Below are positions 19,796-30,176 of a stretch of 64,000 nucleotides of DNA, in pieces (position 1 is the stretch's first letter; each line of letters starts with the position of its first letter). The notes under the pieces were generated by a model. The model saw only the letters and a program-made list of their open reading frames with translations, did not search any database and had not been told where the DNA came from. A program made the translations under genes and the position numbers. The stretch is from contig CACNSC010000005.1 in assembly GCA_902623005.1 (NCBI GenBank), positions 34,745 through 98,744 on the forward strand. Reading direction: 5' to 3'. Source of the stretch: an uncultured Coxiella sp. Its GTDB lineage: Bacteria > Pseudomonadota > Gammaproteobacteria > Coxiellales > Coxiellaceae.

Positions 19796-21193
19796 ATGTC
19801 CGCGACAAATACCATGCAAAAGATCAGTTTATTCAGCTTAGCCATGCTGATCACCGGCGCAATTGACAGCATCCGTAATTTACCTGCCTCGGCACTGTTT
19901 GGAGCGGAAATTTTATTTTTCTTTGCACTGGCTGCGATATGTTTTCTACTGCCAACGGCATTGATCTCTGCCGAGTTGTCTGCCAGCTTGCCTGCCGAAG
20001 GCGGCATCTACCAATGGACCAAACACGCCATGGGAAAAAACCTTGGATTCGTCGCTGTCTGGCTGCAGTGGATCAATACCATGGTTTGGTACCCAACCAT
20101 TTTATCATTCATTGCCGGCACGGCGACCTATAGCATTAATCCAAACTGGGTACACAACAAACACCACATGGTGCTGCTGATAGTGATTATCTTTTGGGCG
20201 CTCACCTTACTGAACTTACGCGGGCTTAAAATCTCTACCCGCTTTGCCAGCTGGTGCGCGATTGGCGGCATGATCATTCCAATGATCGCAATCATTTTAC
20301 TTGCCGCAGGTTGGTTACTTTCAGGGCATGCCTCTGCCGTGCATTTTTCCTCGCAATCCATGCTGCCCTCGTTATCCAAAGGCAACAGCTGGATTTCATT
20401 AACTGCGATTATTACCGCTTTTTTAGGCATGGAGCTGGCTACCGTGCATTCTGGACAAGTCGATCATGCCAAAGCGTTATTTCCAAAAGCGATAGGTATT
20501 GCCGTCGTTATCATCACACTCACCATGATTCTAGGTTCTTTAGCCATTGCTTGCGTCATCCCCACCGATAAAATCGAGTTAGTCAGCGGTGTCGTGCAAA
20601 GTTTTACGTTATTTTTTAATGCCTATCACCTGCACTGGATGATTCCAGTTATCGCTATCATGTTAGTGATTGGTAGCTTAGGCGGCATGATCAACTGGAT
20701 GATCTCGCCTGCAAAAGGGTTGCAACATGCCAGCCGTGATGGTTATTTTTCTGCATGGTTCATCCAAGAAAATAAACATCAGGTACCCGGCCGCATCCTA
20801 CTTATCCAGGCCTGCCTTGTGACAATAATTTGTTGTGCTTTTTACTTAATGCCGAGTGTAAATGGATCGTACTGGCTACTGACTGATTTAAGCACTGAAG
20901 TTTATATGTTGATGTATATCTTGATGTTCATCGCTGCCATGATCATCAAACAAGCCAGTGCCAAAGACAATAACCAAATAATCCCGGGCAAGCGTGGATC
21001 GATATGGCTGATTTCTATTCTAGGCTTGATTGGCTGCTTCTGCACGTGTGTCGTTGGCTTTATACCACCTGACTCAATAGATGTTGGTAGCCATGCACAT
21101 TATCAACAGATTTTTAGTCTGGGCCTACTCCTGATGCTGCTGCCTGCGTTTATCATTATTGCCTGGCGCAAACATTGGAGAAAAAAACCATGA
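19796..21193 (+). CDS. Amino acid permease, APC superfamily
   Basis: A 465-residue membrane protein with about 12 hydrophobic spans. The APC signature is in LPAEGGIYQWTKHAMG (around residues 64-79), the family's conserved second span and loop. The pattern SRDGYFSAWFIQENKHQVPGR is like that of the glutamate/GABA-type antiporters. The substrate is not determinable. Its stop overlaps the ATG of the next gene by four bases (ATGA), so the two are translationally coupled. Confidence 0.85.
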   Translation: MSATNTMQKISLFSLAMLITGAIDSIRNLPASALFGAEILFFFALAAICFLLPTALISAELSASLPAEGGIYQWTKHAMGKNLGFVAVWLQWINTMVWYPTILSFIAGTATYSINPNWVHNKHHMVLLIVIIFWALTLLNLRGLKISTRFASWCAIGGMIIPMIAIILLAAGWLLSGHASAVHFSSQSMLPSLSKGNSWISLTAIITAFLGMELATVHSGQVDHAKALFPKAIGIAVVIITLTMILGSLAIACVIPTDKIELVSGVVQSFTLFFNAYHLHWMIPVIAIMLVIGSLGGMINWMISPAKGLQHASRDGYFSAWFIQENKHQVPGRILLIQACLVTIICCAFYLMPSVNGSYWLLTDLSTEVYMLMYILMFIAAMIIKQASAKDNNQIIPGKRGSIWLISILGLIGCFCTCVVGFIPPDSIDVGSHAHYQQIFSLGLLLMLLPAFIIIAWRKHWRKKP

Positions 21194-21537
21194 AAAAACA
21201 CGGCGCTTTAATCGTTGTGGCTGGGTTGTCTGCCCTTGTGACCAGCACGGGTTGTTGGTCTAACCTACCATACACGATCATTAACAACACCAACGAAACC
21301 TTCAGCAACGTTACCATTGCCGACCCTACAGTGCGTCAAACGCAGAACATCATTAACCCCGGATCAAATACGATTCAACTCAAAGAAGACATTAAAGTCG
21401 TTATCCGGCTTGAGACCATTGGCAACGACGTTCTCAGCATTATCATGCAACCAGGACAAGCCCCCACCTGCTACCCAAGACCAAGCCGTTGTCAGTTTGA
21501 AACCGATCAAGCTGACCGAGTCACCTTACTCTACTAA
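21190..21537 (+). CDS. Small putative lipoprotein, 115 aa
   Basis: Starts at the ATG in the ATGA overlap with the permease. A hydrophobic N-terminus (MKKHGALIVVAGLSALVTSTGC) ends in STGC, a weak lipobox; lipidation is possible but not certain. The mature domain is short, beta-rich by eye, with a Cys pair near the end. Coupling to the permease suggests a shared transcript. The family is unknown. Confidence 0.7.
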   Translation: MKKHGALIVVAGLSALVTSTGCWSNLPYTIINNTNETFSNVTIADPTVRQTQNIINPGSNTIQLKEDIKVVIRLETIGNDVLSIIMQPGQAPTCYPRPSRCQFETDQADRVTLLY

Positions 21538-21721
21538 GAACAATCGAAGCATTGCGGTGACAAACGCCTTGCGACGGAGCGGCCCATGGGTTTATCACAC
21601 GCAGATTGAAGTAACATTACATCGCAATTTGGCAAAGTAAACTCAATGACTCAACCATGAACGCATCGGCCAAAAAAACGGCGGTTACCAACACAAAGCA
21701 TTTTCATTAACAATTTTTCAA

Positions 21722-23884
21722 TCAAACGCCTTGCGAACCATGTGCAGCAATCACTGTGGAGGCATTTGAATTATAAGATTGATCTTGCTCTGAAGCATTT
21801 GCTGGCTGTGCAAACAAACCGATGCAGGGCTGAGAAAGTTGTGATGCATAACCTTGGATACACTCAACCAAAGACTTAATCATGGTGTTATCAACTTTAC
21901 GCTCTGAAAGATCATGTGCCGTTGTTACGGCCTGAGTGGCAAATGCATCTTTTAGAAGCAGCCCAAATTGTAAAATAAAATCAACACCCAATCGCATCGG
22001 CGCTGAAGTGAGATAGGCTAACTCTGGGATTTTATACCCTTCGACTTTAAAATATGCCAAGGTCTTTGGAAGATCGGTCAGCGCAAATGCAAATAGTGCA
22101 AAAAGCACTTTTACCATCATGGCGCCTGAAATGGTGGCTTGGGTCCAATCGCCGGCAATGCCCGAGTCTTGATTAACTGCTTCTTGACACTCTGAACCGA
22201 GAAAAGGTGCCACCTCACAATAACGACCTGTCACTGTCACAAGCAAAGTGAGTGACAACATATAAGCCGGTAGATTTGCCAATATCGCGGTGATGGAGTC
22301 ACTGAATAGCCCACCCCGTTGGTTTGGCGACCAAAGCCCTTGGACACAGGATGTCATCATCGCGAACAAACCGGCATTAATGAAGGCGTAACAACAAAAC
22401 AAAGCAACAACACCAAGCGTGCCCATGATCGCGTTGTAATTATTTAAGTTAGTGCCCATCAATTTTTCAAACATCACATTCAGTGGATTATCATCGAGCC
22501 AGGTTAATGCCGTCATGACAATCGTCATAGCCAATGCCAAGGATGTAATCGCTGTTGAATTCCACTGCAATTGCTGCGCTGATTGTGCAGTTGCACCTGA
22601 CTCAATCAGACCCTTTAAGCCAGCAAGCACATGCGACAAAATGCTGGAGATGGTTGGTGCGGTTAGTGTAAAGATCATCAAATACAGCGCATTTTCCGCG
22701 GAAGGGTTGAGTAATGCAAAAAACGCCGTGATTTCGAGGATCAGCAGACCGGCATGGTAGGCCTGCATGTTTGGGTGTTGATACTCGGTATCACGTAAAG
22801 AATCCGGGTTTTTAAATAACTTCTGCCAGTTGATCGACATTTTTTCATAAAAACGCTGCAGCAGAGTCGCAACTAAACTGATAATGGGTAATGATTGCAG
22901 TGAGCGACCCATCGACTGTATTTGTTGAACCAGGTAATCATAGGTTGCGGGCTGCGATTGCTTCTGATCTGTCATATAATGCGAACATACACGCTGCTGA
23001 GGGTGACCTTGTAAGTACAAGTAAGTCGTCAATATCACCGAAGACACCAATGGAATTGACCAATACATCGATGGTGGTATGTCTGCTGTCCCCTCAGTGA
23101 CTTCCGCTACTGGGTATCGATACAAGACCGCATGCGGCACAATCCAATTGTTAAACGCAAGGCAACTGCCACCAAGTGCTGCTGTCACAGCCAGTAAATA
23201 TGGCAAAGACATTGGCTGATTCAGATGCTGACTTTCGAACGCAGATGGATTTGACCTTACAGTGATATCTGATGAATCAGCAACTTTTAAAGCAGCAACA
23301 TCATGCAGGTGATGCAATGCCCGGTATGCCTGCTCAATTACCGATTTTGCAACTGGCTGGTGAACGGCCCCCCAATCCAGCTGATTAATGCCATCTAAGA
23401 ACTTTTTGATATCAGTGTTAGTTGTATTTGGAGTATTCACTTGATTTTCGAATGCAGTAAAAAACCTGCTGAAGTAGTCAAGCGCCCGTGTATTTAATAC
23501 CGATTCGGGGTCCACTGGTGTTTGTGATTCCACATCTGATTTAATAAAAACATCAAACCAAGATTTCACTTTAGAATTTTGCAATGACTGCGGAAATAAC
23601 TGATCAAATGCCTCTGATGAGAGCAAACTTCCTGCAGAAAGCTCCTTGGAAATTGAAAATACACAAGCTAATAGGCTGTTTGCCACGTCTTGTAACGCAC
23701 CCACCCATTGTGGCCCACCCAATTTAGCTAAATCTTGAGCTGATAAACTCAATCGTGGAACTTGTTGTTGTTTTCCGGGTAAGACAAGACGACTCAGATA
23801 TTGATGAAACTGTTGGTAAATTGTCGCATCATTGGCGTCTTGATGGCTAGAAGAGACTAGTGGTTGATTTAATGTGGAGTTCAT
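21722..23884 (-). CDS. Large hypothetical membrane protein, 720 aa
   Basis: Not recognised. A soluble N-terminal part of ~220 residues is followed by about nine hydrophobic segments between residues ~225 and ~615, then a ~100-residue tail rich in Ser, Asn and Gln. The stretches around LLILEITAFFALLN, LALAMTIVMTALTWL and IMGTLGVVALFCCYAF are typical spans. The start ATG at 23884 has AGGAAAAATATCA-like purines upstream but no clear ribosome binding site at ideal spacing. Long soluble N-terminal extension plus multi-span core is seen in some secreted membrane-inserting effectors and in bacterial inner-membrane proteins alike; I cannot choose. Confidence 0.7.
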   Translation of the reverse strand: MNSTLNQPLVSSSHQDANDATIYQQFHQYLSRLVLPGKQQQVPRLSLSAQDLAKLGGPQWVGALQDVANSLLACVFSISKELSAGSLLSSEAFDQLFPQSLQNSKVKSWFDVFIKSDVESQTPVDPESVLNTRALDYFSRFFTAFENQVNTPNTTNTDIKKFLDGINQLDWGAVHQPVAKSVIEQAYRALHHLHDVAALKVADSSDITVRSNPSAFESQHLNQPMSLPYLLAVTAALGGSCLAFNNWIVPHAVLYRYPVAEVTEGTADIPPSMYWSIPLVSSVILTTYLYLQGHPQQRVCSHYMTDQKQSQPATYDYLVQQIQSMGRSLQSLPIISLVATLLQRFYEKMSINWQKLFKNPDSLRDTEYQHPNMQAYHAGLLILEITAFFALLNPSAENALYLMIFTLTAPTISSILSHVLAGLKGLIESGATAQSAQQLQWNSTAITSLALAMTIVMTALTWLDDNPLNVMFEKLMGTNLNNYNAIMGTLGVVALFCCYAFINAGLFAMMTSCVQGLWSPNQRGGLFSDSITAILANLPAYMLSLTLLVTVTGRYCEVAPFLGSECQEAVNQDSGIAGDWTQATISGAMMVKVLFALFAFALTDLPKTLAYFKVEGYKIPELAYLTSAPMRLGVDFILQFGLLLKDAFATQAVTTAHDLSERKVDNTMIKSLVECIQGYASQLSQPCIGLFAQPANASEQDQSYNSNASTVIAAHGSQGV

Positions 23885-24014
23885 ATCGAATCGTGGTTGC
23901 GTTGGAAAGGAAAAATATCATTACACAAAAAGGTTAAAATAAGCTTATATTTTAAGCTTTTTGTGTGCGCGAACAACCAATTAAGCTAAGCTTAAGGATA
24001 AATCTTCTCCGATA

Positions 24015-25034
24015 TCACGATTTGCTATTCATGCGCATGAGATCCTCAACTTCACTCCAACTGCTACAGTTATCATCCGATAGTGCTTCATCCGTGCGAT
24101 GACCCTGGTTAGCGAGGCGCATGCTGCTGCTGTTAAACAAAGTTCCAACACAACTTAATGGGAAGAGCTGATCAAGAGTCGGTGATGGATCCATCGTGAC
24201 TGAGTCACTGGATGCTAAAGTCACCTCTGCCGGTAACCCTACAGTTGTGTCGTCTGTCGACGGATATTGAATCCACTCGCCAGATATAGCTTGCTGAAAA
24301 AACCAATCATCCCTCATCAGTAATGTTCTATCTAGCGGGAATAATTCATCAAAAGTTGGCTCTGTTGCTTTCTGCGAATCATGCGAGCTGACCGACTCGT
24401 CTTCATGTGATGTTATTGGTGAATGTGATGTTTTTGACAAATCGTCAGTAGAGTCAGATTTTATCTGCTTGCTTGAAGGAGTTGAACTTGTGGCAGCATC
24501 GTCAGATGACTTTTTTGTGCGCCTTCGTTTTCTCAATGCATGTTCCGACGGATTGATTTGATCTGATACATCAAAAAAACTCAATTTAGGCCGAATGTAA
24601 TAGCAATCTTGTTGATAGGGAAGACTTGTCATGGACCACTGACGTGATGACGCGCTGGGTTTCACCATAGTAAACCCGCATTTATTAAATTGACGAAGCA
24701 AGGATAGCTCACTGACCTGGTCAACTTCATCCTGACGTGAACGAATCACGCGGCAGTGTTGAGATTTATTAGGTCGTAATTCTTTAAAGTTAATTGAGGC
24801 CGTGTAAAGATGCTTGAGTTGATTCGCATTAATCATGATCAGACCTCGCTGATCATCGAAACTTGCAATAACGTTTAATGTTGGTCTATCTTTAGCCAGC
24901 TCTTGAGATAATTGGTACTCATTAACGGATGTCGTTGCTACAAAACCGTTGATAGCAAGCCATTCAAGACAAATCTGATTGCGGCGCTCTAGATTGTCTC
25001 TCATCGGTAAGTTGTCAATATTTTTAGCAGGCAT
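24015..25034 (-). CDS. Hypothetical Ser-rich protein with basic NLS-like patch, 339 aa
   Basis: Unknown. It shares with the gene at 25265-26044 an N-terminal block of about 120 residues: C-x-W-L-x-x-NGFV, then D-x-R-x-L-I-x-I-x-x-x-x-L and a later KCGF/KGH turn. After residue 160 it is low-complexity and acidic/Ser-rich. It carries LRKRRRTKK at residues 167-175, a stretch that would be a classical nuclear localisation signal in a eukaryotic cell, and two copies of an acidic-hydrophobic motif, TFDELFPLD (227-235) and TLDQLFPLS (286-294). No signal peptide. The start ATG at 25034 lacks a strong ribosome binding site. The pair is probably a local duplication. Confidence 0.72.
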   Translation of the reverse strand: MPAKNIDNLPMRDNLERRNQICLEWLAINGFVATTSVNEYQLSQELAKDRPTLNVIASFDDQRGLIMINANQLKHLYTASINFKELRPNKSQHCRVIRSRQDEVDQVSELSLLRQFNKCGFTMVKPSASSRQWSMTSLPYQQDCYYIRPKLSFFDVSDQINPSEHALRKRRRTKKSSDDAATSSTPSSKQIKSDSTDDLSKTSHSPITSHEDESVSSHDSQKATEPTFDELFPLDRTLLMRDDWFFQQAISGEWIQYPSTDDTTVGLPAEVTLASSDSVTMDPSPTLDQLFPLSCVGTLFNSSSMRLANQGHRTDEALSDDNCSSWSEVEDLMRMNSKS

Positions 25035-25264
25035 AGGGATACACTCGATGTACAGGTCTTAAAGATTCAGTGCAGGTGACTCTTCACAAATCTTCCTAAA
25101 AAGTAGGTCAGGTGATTATGCATACGGTTATTTATAGTGCAAGCACAATCACGATTAACTTAAAAAAAACTGGAAAAACGGCGAAAAAATCCACGTTTTC
25201 TTAAAGCTAGTTTAAAGAGAAACAAACATTCAGATTTGATAGATGATTAAGCGCATCATCATGA

Positions 25265-26044
25265 TCAGATGTCCAATCGAGTTGCTGAGCACACTGGATG
25301 AGCAGGAGCATCATCCAAACTGTCATCGTGTCCAAATAACTCATTTGGCGAGAACAATAGATCATCTTCAATTGGCAGATTAGCCGGTGAAATACTATTG
25401 GAGTCATCGGACTTTGAAGTGGGGTTTGACGATGAATGCTCTAGCTCATGGGTCAATTTCCGCTTCGATTCTTCGGACTGCCAACCGGGATAGTAGGCCG
25501 CGTTTGGCATGCGATTTTTTTTAACGCGCGAATCTTCCGAGTAGAAGATTAAATACTTTAATTGTAATCGCTCAGTAGTATCAGCCTGCTTTCTTGGCTT
25601 AAATGATTTTACTGAGTGGCCTTTGTTAGTCATATGACGAAATACGGTTTCGACCTTGATTGCTGGATTTTGATTTTTAATATCAATCTGTCCCTGTGAA
25701 CTTGGCAATTTGACTGCCTGGTGAAATGTGACTAAACGCATCAAGTCGATTACTGTAATCAGTATTAATGCACGCCGAGCATCTAACTGTGCGTATAGCA
25801 TGTGCTCATTGCAAGAGGCTTGATAACTATCTAGCTGCTCGATATCGGTCGGTGCATGATAGACAAAACCATTCATCAAAAGCCACGCATGACACAACAT
25901 CAAACGCTGATCAACATCAATTTTTTTATCACTCAAAAACATCAAGTCAGTGCGATCATAGCGAGCGCTCGCTTGAGGATAATTGGTTTCTTGGTATTTA
26001 GAATTAGCTTGACCCAGTGTCACTGATCGTGTTCTTTTTGGCAT
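25265..26044 (-). CDS. Hypothetical paralogue of the neighbouring Ser-rich protein, 259 aa
   Basis: Paralogue of the 339-residue protein next door, with the same N-terminal block (CHAWLLMNGFVYH, then LDARRALILITVIDL) and a similar Ser-rich C-terminus with SPNELFGHD, a weak echo of the FDELF motif there. There is a basic start (MPKRTR) and a later basic patch (RVKKNR, ESKRKL), but no dense NLS like that of its partner. The ATG at 26044 follows AAGG with a 6-base spacer. Confidence 0.72.
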   Translation of the reverse strand: MPKRTRSVTLGQANSKYQETNYPQASARYDRTDLMFLSDKKIDVDQRLMLCHAWLLMNGFVYHAPTDIEQLDSYQASCNEHMLYAQLDARRALILITVIDLMRLVTFHQAVKLPSSQGQIDIKNQNPAIKVETVFRHMTNKGHSVKSFKPRKQADTTERLQLKYLIFYSEDSRVKKNRMPNAAYYPGWQSEESKRKLTHELEHSSSNPTSKSDDSNSISPANLPIEDDLLFSPNELFGHDDSLDDAPAHPVCSATRLDI

Positions 26045-26152
26045 AACAGGCCTTACGATGTCATTGTGTTAAGTAAGAAACAATTGATGCGCAGCAGTGT
26101 ATCTGATTGCATCTCATAATGCTGCGATTTTTTAAATAATGCGATGATTAAG

Positions 26153-26413
26153 CTATTGCTTTGGGTGTTGACGCAGCTCAGTCAAATGCAGCTCTTCAAG
26201 AAATGCTAGTGCGCGATGCACACGACTGAGCATGCTAACACAATCCGTGCACATGTTTTCTTCATCTGCTCGAAGGATGGCCTGGGCATCCAATTCCCAC
26301 TCATTGAGAATCGATTTCTTTTGCTCATACGACAGTGAGGCTTCGTGCACGACATGTATTGGTTTAGTAAAAACTCCGGCAGGGTCGTGCATTGCTTGCT
26401 TAAAATCCACCAT
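26153..26413 (-). CDS. Small conserved-type hypothetical protein, 86 aa
   Basis: A short protein with the pattern VFTKPIHVVHEASLSYEQK, then LNEWELDAQAILRADEENM. I know this as a conserved small protein of unknown function in proteobacteria, but cannot name the family. The ATG at 26413 is preferred, having GAGG eight bases upstream; the longer GTG start at 26437 gives a poor N-terminus. Lone gene between the paralogous pair and the slipin terminator. Confidence 0.7.
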   Translation of the reverse strand: MVDFKQAMHDPAGVFTKPIHVVHEASLSYEQKKSILNEWELDAQAILRADEENMCTDCVSMLSRVHRALAFLEELHLTELRQHPKQ

Positions 26414-26558
26414 GATAAAACCCTCATCAATCGACACTTTACTATTATAGACAAAATTTTAAACTTTTTCTTAAAGTGAGCTGGAAATGACGATTAACTA
26501 TCATAAAAAACATGAGGTTACAGGAGATTTTTAATAAAATTAATCATTATAAAAGCAC

Positions 26559-26583
26559 TTGCGCCCGTAGTAGTCGGGCGCAA
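26559..26583 (-). terminator. Rho-independent-like terminator downstream of the slipin-nfeD operon
   Basis: A nine-base-pair stem (TTGCGCCCG / CGGGCGCAA) with a 7-base loop. Read on the minus strand it is followed by GTGCTTTTAT, a short T-rich tail. It lies 20 bases past the slipin stop. Confidence 0.65.
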
Positions 26584-26602
26584 TTGAGGGTATTGAGAGG
26601 GT

Positions 26603-27346
26603 TTATTTATTCATAAAAGCAGACATAAATTCGATCGGCAACGGAAACACGATGGTGGATGAATTATCGTTAGACATATCCATCATGGTTTGCAAATATC
26701 GCAACTGAATTGCACGTGGCTCATGCGATAAAATAGCTGCGGCCTCTTGCAGTTTATTAGCTGATTGCAACTCACCCTCGGCATTAATAATTTTTGCACG
26801 ACGCTCTCGCTCGGCCTCGGCTTGACGTGCGATGGCGCGGATCATACTTTCGTCTAAATCAATATGTTTAATCTCAACCTGAGAGACTTTTATTCCCCAA
26901 ACATCGGTTGCTTCATCCAAAATTTGCTGAATGTTTTGACTTAACTTATCGCGCTCTGACAGCATCTCATCCAGCTCATGCTGACCTAAGACTGCACGCA
27001 GTGTAGTTTGAGCCAATTGACTGGTTGCCTCAAAATAATCCTCTACTTGAATCACACAACGCTCGGGATCAACTACTCTAAAATATAAAACCGCATTGAC
27101 CCGAACTGAGACATTATCTTTAGAAATCACATCTTGTGATGGTACGTCCATCACCACGGTTCGCAATGCAATACGCTCCATCTGCTGTAAAATTGGGATG
27201 ATGATGATGATACCTGGGCCTTTAACACTGGTGAAACGCCCAAGCGTAAAAACTACAGCCCGCTCGTATTCTTTAAGAATATTAATGGCGTTGAATAATA
27301 TTGCAGCAATCACAAATACAATAAATAAAAACACTATACCGATCAT
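26603..27346 (-). CDS. Slipin / SPFH (stomatin-like) membrane protein
   Basis: A 247-residue SPFH protein: an N-terminal membrane segment ([17 protein letters not shown]), then the prohibitin-like domain with [37 protein letters not shown] and the helix around [16 protein letters not shown]. These proteins form oligomeric membrane scaffolds, and in bacteria are usually paired with an NfeD-type protease as here. The ATG at 27346 follows AAGGAGATTAAG, a strong ribosome binding site. The stop of nfeD lies two bases after, so the ends overlap by genetics of a coupled operon (nfeD-slipin). Confidence 0.93.
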   Translation of the reverse strand: MIGIVFLFIVFVIAAILFNAINILKEYERAVVFTLGRFTSVKGPGIIIIIPILQQMERIALRTVVMDVPSQDVISKDNVSVRVNAVLYFRVVDPERCVIQVEDYFEATSQLAQTTLRAVLGQHELDEMLSERDKLSQNIQQILDEATDVWGIKVSQVEIKHIDLDESMIRAIARQAEAERERRAKIINAEGELQSANKLQEAAAILSHEPRAIQLRYLQTMMDMSNDNSSTIVFPLPIEFMSAFMNK

Positions 27347-27347
27347 C

Positions 27348-28673
27348 TTAATCTCCTTGTAGTTCGGTGTTAGATTGGTTGATGCGTTCAACGGTCACGA
27401 CCAAATCGCTCATGGCGGTGATTTTAACTCGATCACCCTCGGATAAAGCCTGATCGGATTTGGCTCGCCACCACTCACCCGATACTTTGACCCAGTAGTC
27501 ATTCTGACGAATTTTAATAATACCGATATGACCTATCACTGCGTAATCTGCCATAACCACTGGCCGACGATGCGACGACCAAGCCAAACGAATAATCATC
27601 AAAGTGATTAACGCACCGGAAACCGCTATTCCCAAAATCGTACCAATAGGTACTGCATAACCTAGGCTAGTTTTGTCGAATAAAATCAGTGCACCGACAA
27701 TAAAACTAATGGTACCGCCCACAGCCAACAAACCAAAACCACCCGTCACCAGTTCCGTTGCCCACAGAATGATACCTAAGATTAATAATCCCAGACCAAT
27801 GTAGTTAATGGGTAAAATATGTAAAGCGTAGCCAGCTACCAACAATGCAACCACACCAATCACACCTGGAATAATCATACCAGGCTGACTGTATTCAACG
27901 TACAAGCCAATAAAACCAATCACAACCAAAACCAGCGCGATGCTGGGGTGTGTGATGGTTGCTAATATCTGCTGTCGCAATGTTGGTTTTAAAACGGTTA
28001 TTTTGCTGGCATCAAGCGCTAATGTTTGTGCTTTACCTTGGACCTTTACTGATTGACCATTGAGTTGTTGAATTAAGTCGTCTAATGATGGAGCAATTAA
28101 ATTAATGACACCGAGTTTAAGTGCCTCTTCGGCAGAAAGACTTTTCGCTTCCGTCACAGCCAACTCCGCCCACTCGGCATTACGCCCGCGCATTTGTGCC
28201 AAAGATCGAATGTATGCAGTTGAATCACTCATCACCTTTTTTTCCATGGTGGAAGGTGGCGCATCGGCTTGTTTGGGTTGTGAGCCACCACCTAGAGCAA
28301 CAGGGCTAGCGGCACCAACATGCGTGCCGGGCGCCATGGCTGCAATATGGCTAGCATACATGATAAAAGTACCGGCACTGGTGGCGCGTGCACCACTGGG
28401 AGCAACATATGTCACGACCGGTGTGATTGAGGTAACGATGGCTTGAATTAATTCGCGCGTGGAAGTGAGTAAACCACCGGGAGTATCGATCTCGATCACC
28501 ACAAGATCAGCTGCCATGTCTTCGGCTTTATCAATACTGTCTGAAACAAATTCGGCAGAAGCTGGTCCTATCGGACCCTTTAACGGCACTACAACCACGG
28601 ACGGACTAGCAAAAGCAACGCTTAACCAGCAACCGATTAGACTGAGACCCAATAAAGCCAATAGTCGTTTCAT
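27348..28673 (-). CDS. NfeD-type membrane serine protease (SppA/ClpP-like N-terminal domain)
   Basis: A full-length (441 aa) NfeD: a signal peptide (residues 1-~22, ends ASPSVVVV), then the ClpP-class protease domain with the nucleophile Ser in [12 protein letters not shown] (around residues 93-104) and the catalytic Lys in the helix [15 protein letters not shown] (~residue 145), followed by four or five membrane spans and the small C-terminal OB-fold (NfeD domain, GEWWRAKSD). It is co-transcribed with the slipin gene just downstream. The 441-residue 'long' form with the protease intact is the version that partners with slipins. Confidence 0.93.
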   Translation of the reverse strand: MKRLLALLGLSLIGCWLSVAFASPSVVVVPLKGPIGPASAEFVSDSIDKAEDMAADLVVIEIDTPGGLLTSTRELIQAIVTSITPVVTYVAPSGARATSAGTFIMYASHIAAMAPGTHVGAASPVALGGGSQPKQADAPPSTMEKKVMSDSTAYIRSLAQMRGRNAEWAELAVTEAKSLSAEEALKLGVINLIAPSLDDLIQQLNGQSVKVQGKAQTLALDASKITVLKPTLRQQILATITHPSIALVLVVIGFIGLYVEYSQPGMIIPGVIGVVALLVAGYALHILPINYIGLGLLILGIILWATELVTGGFGLLAVGGTISFIVGALILFDKTSLGYAVPIGTILGIAVSGALITLMIIRLAWSSHRRPVVMADYAVIGHIGIIKIRQNDYWVKVSGEWWRAKSDQALSEGDRVKITAMSDLVVTVERINQSNTELQGD

Positions 28674-28709
28674 ACACCCCTCCCTGTGTGCACTCAGTAT
28701 ATTAGAACA

Positions 28710-30092
28710 CTAGACAATTCGCCACTGTGTACCACTGGCTGAATCTTCTAACACCACACCAAGGTCATCTAACTGTTGTCGAATAGCATCCGCTTGTTGC
28801 CAATCTTTGTTTGCGCGTGCTTGCTCACGTGCGACTATTAACGATTCAACGTGTTGTTTATCAATACTGGATGCGCCTGTGCCTGACTGTAAAAACACAT
28901 CAGGGTCATGTTGTAAAATACCGAGTAGATCACCACAGTGACGCAGAACCGCAGCTAATGATGCTGCCTGATCAAGGTCGGCTTGCTGACGCAATCGATT
29001 AATTTCGCGTGCCATATCAAACAAGGCAGCAAATGCTTGTGGGGTATTAAAATCATCTTGCATCGCGTCAATAAAGCAAGTGTAGAATGGATGTTCTTCT
29101 GGCAATTTTACCACAGGCAAACCGCGCAAGGCAGAATACAGTCGCTCCATGGCTTGTTGACTGTTTGTGATTGCTTGTTCGGTGTAATTGATAGGACTGC
29201 GATAATGACTGGCCAACATAAAATGGCGCAAGACCTCTGCGTCGTGATGCGACAATACGTCGCTAATTGTTACCGAGTTACCCAATGATTTAGACATCTT
29301 CTCATTGTTGATCGTGAGCAACCCAACGTGCATCCAATTGTTGGCCAAACAACACCCGTGCGCTGCCTCTGACTGAGCAATTTCATTGTCGTGATGTGGG
29401 AATTTTAAATCCATACCACCACCGTGAATATCAATGGTGGGTCCCAATAACTCAGCGGCCATGGCAGAGCATTCAATATGCCAGCCAGGGCGACCATTGC
29501 CCCATGGTGATGACCATGCGGGCTCGTCAGCTTTTGCTGCTTTCCATAAAGCAAAATCCAACGGATCTTGCTTATCTTCAATGCTGTCAACACGCACACC
29601 ACTCATCAACGCCTCAACATCTCGACGCGATAAACGGCCGTAATTCGGATCAGATTTTACGGAGAAATAAACATCACCGTTATTAGCAACGTAGGCTTTT
29701 TGTTTGGCAATCAGCCCCTCAATCATTGCAATCATTTGCGGTACGTATTGCGTTGCACGGGGCTCGTGATCGGGTGATTGAACGCCTAAGCGACGCTCAT
29801 CTTCATGCATTTTTGTAATCACACGCTCCGTTAATGCATCCGTTGACTCTTGATTAAGTAACGCTCGCTGAATAATTTTATCGTCTATGTCAGTAATATT
29901 TCGTACCCAGGTGACGTGATAGCCAGAGGCGCGCAGTATGCGTGCAACCGTATCAAATACCACGGCCGCTCGCGCATGACCAATGTGGCAATCGTCGTAT
30001 ACCGTATTACCACAAACGTACAAACTCACATGCCCGGCTTTAATCGGCACAAAGTCTTGTTTTGTTTGTTGCAAACTGTCGAAAATTTTCAC
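28710..30092 (-). CDS. cysS: Cysteinyl-tRNA synthetase
   Basis: Charges tRNA-Cys with cysteine. Class I synthetase motifs are clear: HIGH-type CHIGHAR near residue 38, the Zn ligand Cys in LYVCGNTVYD, the WHIECSAMA block, and KMSKSLGN near residue 270. I start it at the GTG at 30092: from VKIFDSLQ it gives 460 residues, against 461 in E. coli, whereas upstream ATGs add a non-homologous leader. It diverges from lpxH, ~84 bases apart. Confidence 0.96.
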   Translation of the reverse strand: MKIFDSLQQTKQDFVPIKAGHVSLYVCGNTVYDDCHIGHARAAVVFDTVARILRASGYHVTWVRNITDIDDKIIQRALLNQESTDALTERVITKMHEDERRLGVQSPDHEPRATQYVPQMIAMIEGLIAKQKAYVANNGDVYFSVKSDPNYGRLSRRDVEALMSGVRVDSIEDKQDPLDFALWKAAKADEPAWSSPWGNGRPGWHIECSAMAAELLGPTIDIHGGGMDLKFPHHDNEIAQSEAAHGCCLANNWMHVGLLTINNEKMSKSLGNSVTISDVLSHHDAEVLRHFMLASHYRSPINYTEQAITNSQQAMERLYSALRGLPVVKLPEEHPFYTCFIDAMQDDFNTPQAFAALFDMAREINRLRQQADLDQAASLAAVLRHCGDLLGILQHDPDVFLQSGTGASSIDKQHVESLIVAREQARANKDWQQADAIRQQLDDLGVVLEDSASGTQWRIV

Positions 30093-30176
30093 TGCTTTAA
30101 CCCCACGTTTAGTCGTCGACATAGGCCATTGCAAATGCCCTATTTTTCGAAAAAAAATATGCTACACTGCACAGCC

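Noticed and set aside
26206..26454. Second minus-strand frame overlapping the 86-residue protein
   Set aside because: Different frame over the same DNA; the 26413 frame has the conserved-looking product and a ribosome binding site.
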